From: Akkermansiaceae bacterium
GTDB lineage: Bacteria; Verrucomicrobiota; Verrucomicrobiia; Verrucomicrobiales; Akkermansiaceae
Direction: 5' to 3'
Assembly: GCA_903919975.1 (NCBI GenBank)
Contig: CAIXKE010000023.1
Coordinates: 1-64,000, forward strand
Length of the DNA: 64,000 nucleotides
A program made the translations under genes and the position numbers. The notes beneath the pieces are model-generated. The model was not told where the DNA came from. It made no database searches and saw nothing but the letters and a program-made list of their open reading frames with translations. This document shows positions 27,976-35,153 of this stretch, one piece after another; the first letter of the stretch is position 1; each line of letters begins with the position of its first letter.

Positions 27976-28953
27976 TCACTCGTCATCATCACTCGCCGCC
28001 TTCGGACGGATGATGCGCGCATCAATTTTTTTCACTGCATCCCAGAACGCATCGTCAGTGGGATCGCCGTTGAAGAGGACTGCGCCATCGGGGGAAACGA
28101 TCACCATGTTAGGAAGGTTCTGAATCCTTAGATCGCGGCTAAGAGGCTTTTCCACAGCATCTACCAGCCATGTGCCGCAGGGCTTGTCCGCGTATGGCGC
28201 CACCATCTTACGGGCGCTAGCCATGTTTTCCGCGGAGCCGGGCGGCACCAGAGACACCACCGCAATTCCGTTAGAAGAGAGCGCGGTCGCGGTCTTGATG
28301 AAGTCCGGCATGGCCGCCTCGCACTCTTGACTCTGCGCCGCCCAGAAGTGGAGAAGCATGGCTTTTTTTTCCTCGATGAGTTTTTCCAATGCGATGGGTG
28401 GGCCGTCGGCAAGCGGCGCCAAGATGGATTTGAAATCGATTTTCACCGAGCGCATCGCTGCTTCCAGGCGCAGGCGTTCGATGTGCGGAGCGAAGGCGGC
28501 GGCCTGCCGTGGGCTAAGCCAGAAGGCTTCGGTGATGTGCCGCTTGAAGGCATCCTTATCGCCTTTTTGAAGCGAAGCGATCGACTGGACGTATTCAACG
28601 ACCGCAAGCCAATCCTCCTTCACTCCGAAAATCGCCGAGTCTTCGAGTTTGAAATCGTCACGCTTTTTAAGGAACTCCGGCAACAGCGCGGCGATCGCCT
28701 CATCTTCGCGGCGGTCCACATGATAGAGAAACCTGGCTTCAAGGATGGTCTGCTCACTGATCCCGGCTTTACGCGCGGCGGCGATGGTGGCTTGGTGCGC
28801 GGCGATGGATTCCCGCTCGGATAAAAGATCGTCGAGCGCCGCCTCACGGCCAGCGGAATCCACGGCGGCCGGCGTGGCAAGCGGCGGAGCGGGTTCCGCC
28901 ATCGCGGTGGCAAGGGCGGCGATCAGCGACAGAAATACAATGTGGATGCGCAT
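27976..28953 (-). CDS. Exported thioredoxin-fold (TlpA/AhpC-like) protein lacking the CxxC motif
   Basis: A 325-residue protein with a clear signal peptide (MRIHIVFLSLIAALATAMAE). The middle part is helical and the thioredoxin-like part starts near residue 185. Where the active site would be it reads FWAAQSQEC: the first Cys is absent and only the second remains, so a standard dithiol reaction is unlikely. The cis-Pro region LPNMVIVSPDG fits the fold. The C-terminus is acidic (SDDDE). An intrinsic terminator ends only 4-5 nt before the start codon. The function is unknown; a periplasmic binding or scaffold role is possible. Confidence 0.7.
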   Translation of the reverse strand: MRIHIVFLSLIAALATAMAEPAPPLATPAAVDSAGREAALDDLLSERESIAAHQATIAAARKAGISEQTILEARFLYHVDRREDEAIAALLPEFLKKRDDFKLEDSAIFGVKEDWLAVVEYVQSIASLQKGDKDAFKRHITEAFWLSPRQAAAFAPHIERLRLEAAMRSVKIDFKSILAPLADGPPIALEKLIEEKKAMLLHFWAAQSQECEAAMPDFIKTATALSSNGIAVVSLVPPGSAENMASARKMVAPYADKPCGTWLVDAVEKPLSRDLRIQNLPNMVIVSPDGAVLFNGDPTDDAFWDAVKKIDARIIRPKAASDDDE

Positions 28954-28957
28954 GAGA

Positions 28958-28999
28958 TTAAAAAAGAAAAAGACGCCGGGAGGAAATCAACTCCCGGCG
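28958..28999 (-). terminator. Intrinsic terminator between the LysM and thioredoxin-fold genes
   Basis: On the minus strand CGCCGGGAG pairs perfectly with CTCCCGGCG over 9 bp around an 8-nt loop, followed by a T-rich run (TCTTTTTCTTTTTT). It begins 15 nt after the LysM gene stop and its T-run ends within five bases of the next start codon. Confidence 0.88.
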
Positions 29000-29013
29000 G
29001 TGAAGGAATTCGA

Positions 29014-29433
29014 TCAGCGTGGTGGAATCACCATCTTGCGGCCAAGCACCACAACATCATTGGTCATGCGATTGGCTTGCTTGATAGATTCGCTGGGCAC
29101 TTTGTATTTCTTGCTGAGGCCCGAGAGGGTGTCCCCCGCAACGACGGTATGAATGGTGGCGGGAGCATTCGCGGAAACGCTTGCAGGAGCGGATTCACCA
29201 GCGGCCGCGGCCACGTCCGAACTCACTGCCGCAGCAGGAGTCGCGCTGCTTTCTTCATAGGCAGCAGGCGTGTCATAAATCGGATTTGCGGGATCAGACG
29301 CAGGCGGCGCAACTTGACCGGCGTCAGCTGTGCCGTAAGGATTCGAGGTATCGTATTCGCTGGCTTTCTGCGAAGCGCAGGAAACGAGCCCGAGAGCAAA
29401 CAACGAGGACGTGAGGATGTGGACGGTATTCAT
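29014..29433 (-). CDS. LysM-domain lipoprotein
   Basis: A 139-residue protein from the ATG at 29433, chosen because it gives a lipoprotein signal (MNTVHILTSSLFALGLVSC, lipobox LVSC); the same frame extends 21 codons upstream without a signal. An Ala/Pro/Ser-rich linker follows, then one LysM domain at residues 94-139 (IHTVVAGDTLSGLSKKYKVP to VVVLGRKMVIPP), which binds the glycan of peptidoglycan. It should be membrane-anchored and face the cell wall. It is followed directly by an intrinsic terminator. Confidence 0.85.
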   Translation of the reverse strand: MNTVHILTSSLFALGLVSCASQKASEYDTSNPYGTADAGQVAPPASDPANPIYDTPAAYEESSATPAAAVSSDVAAAAGESAPASVSANAPATIHTVVAGDTLSGLSKKYKVPSESIKQANRMTNDVVVLGRKMVIPPR

Positions 29434-29529
29434 AATGTGGTGGGAGTGTTGGGGTGCGGATTTTTCACAGATGGAGACTGGGGAATCGTCCGGCATGTTT
29501 CATAAAACGTGGCCGCCACCCATGTTTAT

Positions 29530-30342
29530 TCAAATTGCGGCGGATCGGAAACGGAAAAATGCGTTTGCTGTCTCGCTGGTATGCGCGGCGAGTTGCTCCA
29601 GGGATTCATTGCGCAGCGTTGCGAGAAACTCCGCGGTGTGGAGAACGAGTGCCGGTTCGTTGCGTTTTCCCCGGTAAGGTTCCGGGGCGAGATAAGGCGC
29701 ATCGGTTTCCACCATGAATGACCCCACCGGACATTTGACGGCGGTGTCCCGGACTTGCGCCGCGGATTTGAAGGTGGCGACACCGCCAAATGAAACAAGC
29801 CCGCCAAGCGCCAGCACCCGCTCGGCATTTTCCCATGGGCCGATGAAACAATGAAACACCGCGCGCACCGAATCATGATAATCACGATAGATCGCGAGCG
29901 CATCCTCAAACGAAGCATGCCCCGTCTGATCGCGCGTGTGGATCACCACGTTGAGTCCGGATTTTACGGCGAGTTCGAAATGCTGGCGGAGTAAATCACG
30001 TTGCCTCGCACGAAATGCATCGTCATCCCATTCATCCGGAGCTGGGTGATAGTAATCCAGCCCGGTCTCGCCGATCGCGCAAACTCTTGAATCTCCGGTG
30101 TATGCGGCAAGTTGCGAAACCGCGTCATCCGGAGCATGATGCACATCGCAGGGATGAATGCCGATGCAGGCATGAACCATTGGGTTCTCGGCGTGAGTGA
30201 GGTTCGCTGGCAAATCCGCGAGACTCGTCGCCAGAGTGACCAAGCGGTTGACACCTGCGGCGCGCGCGCGTTCGAGAAGGTCGGGGATTTCCTCCGACTG
30301 GAAACGATGGGAGGCAAGATGGCAGTGGGAATCGGTTAGCAT
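29530..30342 (-). CDS. tatD: TatD family metal-dependent hydrolase (DNase)
   Basis: A 270-residue TIM-barrel hydrolase, the usual length for TatD. The metal ligands are visible: DSHCHL (residues 4-9), the Glu of IGETGLDYY, the His of VIHTRD, the His of FHCFIG and the Asp of ETDAPYLAPEPYRGKRNEP, a family hallmark. TatD proteins are Mg-dependent 3'-5' exonucleases of the cytoplasm. It starts 6 bp after trpF on the same strand, so the two are probably cotranscribed. No key residue is missing. Confidence 0.92.
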   Translation of the reverse strand: MLTDSHCHLASHRFQSEEIPDLLERARAAGVNRLVTLATSLADLPANLTHAENPMVHACIGIHPCDVHHAPDDAVSQLAAYTGDSRVCAIGETGLDYYHPAPDEWDDDAFRARQRDLLRQHFELAVKSGLNVVIHTRDQTGHASFEDALAIYRDYHDSVRAVFHCFIGPWENAERVLALGGLVSFGGVATFKSAAQVRDTAVKCPVGSFMVETDAPYLAPEPYRGKRNEPALVLHTAEFLATLRNESLEQLAAHTSETANAFFRFRSAAI

Positions 30343-30348
30343 GGAAAA

Positions 30349-31005
30349 TCAGCGTTGCAAGGCGGTAAGGAACGCCGCGACTTTTTGAAAGTCTTTGATT
30401 CCAGGTGAAATTTCAGCACCCGAGGCGATGTCGAGCGCGGCGGGTTGCACGCTCATCGCGGCAAGGCCGGCGTTTTCCGGGACGATGCCGCCCGCCAGAA
30501 TAATCGGCAACTGCGGATGATGCCTGCGAAAATCCGACGCCACCTCCCAATCGAACACCTCACCAGTGCCTCCGTAGATGCCTGGCGCATGCGCATCGAG
30601 GAGGATCGCCGCCGCGCCGTAGTCGGTCGCGCGCTGCAAGTCCGCGCGGGTTTTCACGCCGATCGCCTTGATGAAGGGAATACCCGCGTCGCGAAATGGC
30701 GCGGCGTCCTCCGGTGTTTCGTCGCCATGGAGTTGCACCGCGTCCAGATATCCGCCGCGCACCAACCGCAAGGGCAGCTCAGCGGGCTCGTTTACAAACA
30801 CGCCGACTCGCAGAATTTTCCCAGCGAGATCGCGCAGCCACTCGGCGTCTTCCGGTGCGAGAAATCGTTTCGAGCGCGGCCAGAAGTTCACTCCGAGCGC
30901 ATCCACACCGAGCAAGACGAGTCGGTCCGCGTCCTCACGCGTGGTGACACCGCAGATTTTCAGCGACACCGTCGAAAGATCGAGAAAACGTTCAAGCAAG
31001 GACAT
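30349..31005 (-). CDS. trpF: Phosphoribosylanthranilate isomerase
   Basis: A 218-residue (beta/alpha)8 enzyme of tryptophan synthesis that turns phosphoribosylanthranilate into CdRP. The family signatures are KICGVTT (catalytic Cys), GVNFWPRSKR, DAVQLHGDE, ILLDAHAPGIYGGTGEVFDW and LAGGIVPEN. The ATG at 31005 (MSLLERFLDL) fits the family length; the open frame runs 84 codons further upstream into the divergent intergenic region and those residues look non-coding. No other trp gene is next to it; tatD follows. Confidence 0.92.
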   Translation of the reverse strand: MSLLERFLDLSTVSLKICGVTTREDADRLVLLGVDALGVNFWPRSKRFLAPEDAEWLRDLAGKILRVGVFVNEPAELPLRLVRGGYLDAVQLHGDETPEDAAPFRDAGIPFIKAIGVKTRADLQRATDYGAAAILLDAHAPGIYGGTGEVFDWEVASDFRRHHPQLPIILAGGIVPENAGLAAMSVQPAALDIASGAEISPGIKDFQKVAAFLTALQR

Positions 31006-31182
31006 GGCGGGACAGTAATGGAAAATCCGGCGAATGGAACGCCGAACTTGGGGCGGCAAGCACACGGTTCGAGAGTGGTGGTTTACAAATGGTTCTTGAC
31101 GCCCCGCTCCCGCCCACCTGTCTTCCTGCTTCATTGCGACGTCTGTAAGGACGGCCAAACCCCATCCATCCCAAGCGAAACG

Positions 31183-31497
31183 ATGTCTCAAAGCCCACCC
31201 GAAGAAACCGATTACATCCACAGCGAGAAATTTCTCCATGGTTTGATCAAGCACCAACTCAAGCTCTCCATCTCATGCGCCGCAGCGTTTCTGCTGCTGT
31301 TGTTCGGGATGCCGCTGCTCAACTACTTCGCGCCGGAACTCATGGCGCGCCGCGTCGGCGGCTTCACCGTGAGCTGGCTGGTTCTGGGCGTGTTGTTTTT
31401 CCCATACGTTTGGATCATCGCCCGCATCTTCATCACCCGCTCAATGGCCTTGGAAGACGCCGAGGTCCGCAACGCGGCCGAGGGCAACAAGCGCTAA
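31183..31497 (+). CDS. DUF485 family small membrane protein
   Basis: A 104-residue protein with two membrane helices (LSISCAAAFLLLLFGMPLL and SWLVLGVLFFPYVWIIARI), as in DUF485/YjcH. DUF485 proteins are regularly encoded directly before acetate-type sodium/solute symporters, and here the symporter starts 19 bp downstream. It may be an accessory subunit. The start is the ATG at 31183 (MSQSPPEE), since upstream codons overlap trpF on the other strand. Confidence 0.85.
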   Translation: MSQSPPEETDYIHSEKFLHGLIKHQLKLSISCAAAFLLLLFGMPLLNYFAPELMARRVGGFTVSWLVLGVLFFPYVWIIARIFITRSMALEDAEVRNAAEGNKR

Positions 31498-31516
31498 TTC
31501 CTGACATTTTTGACTT

Positions 31517-33328
31517 ATGAATTTCTCACAAATTGATCCCTGGATTCTCGCCTTCGCCGGCATCACCGTCGTCGTCACACTGTGGATGGGCTTCCGCTCC
31601 TCGAAGACCTCCAAATCCGCCTCGGACTTCTTCGTCGCGGGCCGCTCGGTCTCCGTCGGTTGGAACGCGTCCGCCATCTCGGGTGAATATCTCAGCGCCG
31701 CGAGCTTCATGGGCATCGCCGGCATGGTGATGTCCTCCGGCTACGATGCGCTTTGGTATCCGGTCTGTTATGCCTGCGGTTATTTATTCCTGCTGTTATT
31801 CATCGCCGGGCCGCTGCGGAGATTCGGCGCTTATACCATCCCGGATTTCGCCGAAGGCCGCTTTGACTCGCCACTATTCCGCCGCATCGCGGTGTGCTTC
31901 GTGCTCTTCATCGGCTTCTTCTACACCATGCCGCAGATGAAAGGCGCTGGCACGGCGCTCTCATACATTCTGCCAGGTCTGCCGTATTGGGTCGGCGTTG
32001 TCGTCGTCGGTGCGGTCATCACGTTGAATGTCGCGCTTGGTGGAATGAAAGGCATTACCCTGATTCAGGCGGTCCAATATTGGATCAAAATGTTCGCCAT
32101 TTCCACGCCCGTTTTCGTTCTTCTATCCGTTTATGGCGGCTACGGGAAAAACCTTTCGCTGAATCAATCCGCTGCCGAAGCCGCCGCGCGGCCCGCCATC
32201 GTCCAGTCCGCCGATCCCGCTGAAATGCAACGCAAGGCGCTGCCGGAAAAAGCCCCTAAGGACGACGCTTGGCTCGCGCCATTCGGTCCGCTCACCACCA
32301 AGGCCGTGAAGTCCGCCGCTGCCGCGCTTCCAGTCGAAGAACGTGCTCCGTTCCTTGCGAAAAACGAGAAGCCCTTCTCGCTCATCTATACCTTTTCTCT
32401 CATCGTCGCGCTCGTCTGTGGCACTGCCGGCCTGCCGCACATCCTCGTCCGCTTCTACACCAATCCGGACGGTGTCGCAGCCAAGAAGACGACCATGTGG
32501 GTGATGATCCTCATCGGCGTGTTCTATGTTTTCCCGCCGGTCTTCGGCGTGCTGGGTAGAAACCTGATGCCCGAGCTCTACACCGGACTCGCCGGCGTCA
32601 AGGGCACCGACGCGGTGGTGCTCCGTCTTCCCACCTTGATCTCACAGAAATACGGAATCGTCGGCTCGATCCTCAGCGGCATCACCTGCGCGGGCGCCTT
32701 CGCCGCTTTCATGAGCACCTTCTCCGGCCTGCTGGTTTCCATGACCGGCGCACTCGCCCACGACGTTTACGGCCGGATGATCCGCCCGAACTCCACACCC
32801 GGCGAGCGCATGAGAATGTTCAAATGGTGCGCCGTTCTAATCGGCAGTATTTCCGTGGTTCTCGGTTGCTTTGTCGAGCCGTTGGAAATCAACTTCATGG
32901 TCGGCCAAGCATTCGCCATCGCCGCCGCCAGTTATTTCCCACTCTTGTTCATGAGCGTCTGGTGGCGCGGCATGACCATGAAAGGCGCGGCCGCCGGGAT
33001 GTTGACAGGCGGGCTTTGCGCGCTCTTCGCGGCCACCGCGACGAATGTCAGCAACCTCTCACTCGACAAGGGTGCGATGGGCAAAATTTTCTCCGGCTTC
33101 GCTCCGCTCAATGATTTCTGGGCCGCCCATCCATTGCTCCGTATCCTCTGCGAGCAGCCCGCAATCTGGACCGTGCCCCTGGCGATCTTCCTCATGGTCG
33201 TCGTCTCCAAGGCCACCCGCAGTAGCGTGCCGAAGGATGTGCGGATGAAAATGCTCGTGCTCCACGCTCCCGAAGCGCTCGGCCTCAAACAGGAATACAT
33301 CCAGGAACATCAGGGCCCGGCGCATTGA
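31517..33328 (+). CDS. Sodium:solute symporter, ActP (cation/acetate)-like
   Basis: A 603-residue symporter of the SSS family with about 13 membrane helices. The N-terminal signature DFFVAGRSVSVGWNASAISGEYLSAASF (shown here only as a motif region, residues 36-63) and GGMKGITLIQAVQY match the acetate/monocarboxylate branch. A soluble loop of about 75 residues (about 215-290, rich in Ala, Pro and Lys) is inserted between helices, as in several ActP-like proteins. With the DUF485 protein it should bring short organic acids into the cell with sodium. The substrate is not certain from sequence. Confidence 0.85.
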   Translation: MNFSQIDPWILAFAGITVVVTLWMGFRSSKTSKSASDFFVAGRSVSVGWNASAISGEYLSAASFMGIAGMVMSSGYDALWYPVCYACGYLFLLLFIAGPLRRFGAYTIPDFAEGRFDSPLFRRIAVCFVLFIGFFYTMPQMKGAGTALSYILPGLPYWVGVVVVGAVITLNVALGGMKGITLIQAVQYWIKMFAISTPVFVLLSVYGGYGKNLSLNQSAAEAAARPAIVQSADPAEMQRKALPEKAPKDDAWLAPFGPLTTKAVKSAAAALPVEERAPFLAKNEKPFSLIYTFSLIVALVCGTAGLPHILVRFYTNPDGVAAKKTTMWVMILIGVFYVFPPVFGVLGRNLMPELYTGLAGVKGTDAVVLRLPTLISQKYGIVGSILSGITCAGAFAAFMSTFSGLLVSMTGALAHDVYGRMIRPNSTPGERMRMFKWCAVLIGSISVVLGCFVEPLEINFMVGQAFAIAAASYFPLLFMSVWWRGMTMKGAAAGMLTGGLCALFAATATNVSNLSLDKGAMGKIFSGFAPLNDFWAAHPLLRILCEQPAIWTVPLAIFLMVVVSKATRSSVPKDVRMKMLVLHAPEALGLKQEYIQEHQGPAH

Positions 33329-33377
33329 TCCACTCACTCCCCTTGATTGCCACCGATGATCGTCTAGGCTCCTCCGC

Positions 33378-33833
33378 GTGACCCGCCCGATGACAAACCC
33401 ACAACGCCCGCCCGGACACGTGTTCGTGCCGGCCGCCGCGATTGGCGGGCTGTCGATCAGTCTGGCCGCTGGTCTCGGATTGTTAGGGATGGTGGAACAA
33501 TTGAACTCCGGGATCGCCCGCCTAGTTTCACGGGATGGCGCGGAAAACTTCCCCAAGCACCTACCAGAATCGACCGTCTGGGCAGTGACAGGACTTTTCG
33601 CCTTCGGTCTTGCAGCGGCGATTCTCGGCACGCCCGACCTGTGGCGGCGCATGGTTTTGTGGATCAGCTCGATCGTTTTGATCGCCGCGTGGGCACCGGT
33701 TCTCAGTCTCGCCGCGCACGCCCCGGACATCAGCGCGCCGTGGATCGCCACGCTTTGGTCCGGCGTCTGCGCCATCGTTTACGCCGCCAACCACCGCATG
33801 CCCTGCGATGAAACCCTCGACTCCCGCCCATGA
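33378..33833 (+). CDS. Small membrane protein of unknown function
   Basis: A 151-residue protein that starts with GTG at 33378 (an ATG four codons in is the alternative). Three or four hydrophobic helices are visible (VFVPAAAIGGLSISLAAGLG, VWAVTGLFAFGLAAAIL, VLWISSIVLIAAWAPVLSL, WSGVCAIVYA). I recognise no family. Its stop overlaps the recR start by 4 bp (33830-33833), so the two are translationally coupled. Confidence 0.7.
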   Translation: MTRPMTNPQRPPGHVFVPAAAIGGLSISLAAGLGLLGMVEQLNSGIARLVSRDGAENFPKHLPESTVWAVTGLFAFGLAAAILGTPDLWRRMVLWISSIVLIAAWAPVLSLAAHAPDISAPWIATLWSGVCAIVYAANHRMPCDETLDSRP

Positions 33834-34444
33834 AACGCGCTGATTTCCCGGAACCCGTACGAGCGCTGATCGGCGAACTCAAGCGTCTGCCCGGCATCGG
33901 ACCGCGCAGCGCGGAGCGCATCGCCGTCTGGTTGCTGCAAAGCCCCAAGGCTGATCCACCCGCGCTTGCCGCCGCCTTGCAAACCGCCAAGGAAACCATC
34001 CGCCCGTGTCCGGCCTGCGGCTTTTTCGCCACTGCGGAGGGTTGCTCGGTTTGCGATGATTCACAACGCGATGATCACCTTCTCTGCGTCGTGGAACAAG
34101 CGACCGACGTGCTTCCGTTAGAGCGCTCCGGATCATTCCGCGGCCGCTATCATTGCCTCGGCGGCAAGCTCTCACCGCTCGACCGTGTTTCGCCCGAAGA
34201 CCTGCGCATCCCATCGCTGCTCCGCCGCATCGAAGCCGCCACCGGAGAAATTGAAGTCATTCTCGCGCTCGGTTCCGATGTCGAGGGCGAAGCCACGGCA
34301 AACTATCTCGCGGAGCTCCTACGTGAAAAAAACTGCCGCCTCACTCGCATCGCCCAAGGTTTGCCCGCAGGCGGCGGACTCGAACATGCGGACGAACTCA
34401 CCCTGATGCGCGCGATGCAGGGACGTCGCAATGTCTGGACCTGA
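33830..34444 (+). CDS. recR: Recombination mediator RecR
   Basis: A 204-residue protein, the normal length. It has the helix-hairpin-helix LKRLPGIGPRSAERIAVWLL (16-35), a four-Cys zinc finger (CPACGFF through CSVCDD, about 59-76), a Toprim domain (LCVVEQATDVLPLERSG) and a Walker-like C-terminus (GLPAGGGLEHADELTLMRAM). RecR works with RecO/RecF to load RecA at gapped DNA. It overlaps the upstream membrane-protein gene by 4 bp. Confidence 0.95.
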   Translation: MKRADFPEPVRALIGELKRLPGIGPRSAERIAVWLLQSPKADPPALAAALQTAKETIRPCPACGFFATAEGCSVCDDSQRDDHLLCVVEQATDVLPLERSGSFRGRYHCLGGKLSPLDRVSPEDLRIPSLLRRIEAATGEIEVILALGSDVEGEATANYLAELLREKNCRLTRIAQGLPAGGGLEHADELTLMRAMQGRRNVWT

Positions 34445-34454
34445 TTATTAAAAT

Positions 34455-35153
34455 TCAGTCGGCACTCAGGTATTTATAATCCTGAAAGGTTTTCGAACGA
34501 AGTTCGCCTTTTTCATCTTCATACAGGACCGAGACAAAGTTTCCAGCGGCACCCACGGAAACTGAGGACAATTCACGCCCCATACAGCGCACCGATAAAT
34601 AGCCGCGCGCCTGTTGGATCGTGGTCCGGGCGACTTTCAAGCGCTCCACGAAAACAGCCTCCCATGTGCCATCGACTTGCCGCATCTCCACCTTTAATTC
34701 GGGCTCCCGCGAAACCGAGACAAAGGACGCCGTGCGTTTGTCATCCGACTCATGCTGTTTCAATCTCAGAATCCGGATGTCCCAGCGTTCCGGCTTTTTA
34801 TCAGTAGCGGGTATGTGTTCTGCGAAGGGAATCAAGATTGTCGTGTCATTGGCCTTCACATTGACCTTGGTCATTCCCTCGGTCACTCCTTCGCGGCGAA
34901 ACACCAGTTTGTAAGACGCTGCTTTCAACGCAATGCCTCCGGTGAGATTGCCAAGTTGATAGCCGTCTGACCGAACGCTCTTGCCATCAATGAGAAGCTC
35001 CAACTTGCCGGTCCCCGCACTGACGGCATGGAGCAAGCGGACAAACCCGACAGGCCCGCTGGCGGAATCCTCAGCTTGAGCACTCTCGAAAGGCGCGCCA
35101 AACCATGCAATCAAGACGACGCCGAGCGCCACAATCTGGTGATTAGAAATCAT
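34455..35153 (-). CDS. Exported protein accompanying the pseudopilin cassette
   Basis: A 232-residue protein from the ATG at 35153, chosen for its signal peptide (MISNHQIVALGVVLIAWFG, ending near SAQA). The N-terminal half resembles DUF4397-like beta-sandwich proteins (GFVRLLHAVSAGTGKLELLIDGK); the rest is beta-rich with no known motif. Its start overlaps the end of the large cassette gene by 11 bp, so it belongs to that operon and may be a surface or assembly partner. The frame extends 128 codons upstream inside the neighbour, which I reject. Confidence 0.65.
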   Translation of the reverse strand: MISNHQIVALGVVLIAWFGAPFESAQAEDSASGPVGFVRLLHAVSAGTGKLELLIDGKSVRSDGYQLGNLTGGIALKAASYKLVFRREGVTEGMTKVNVKANDTTILIPFAEHIPATDKKPERWDIRILRLKQHESDDKRTASFVSVSREPELKVEMRQVDGTWEAVFVERLKVARTTIQQARGYLSVRCMGRELSSVSVGAAGNFVSVLYEDEKGELRSKTFQDYKYLSAD

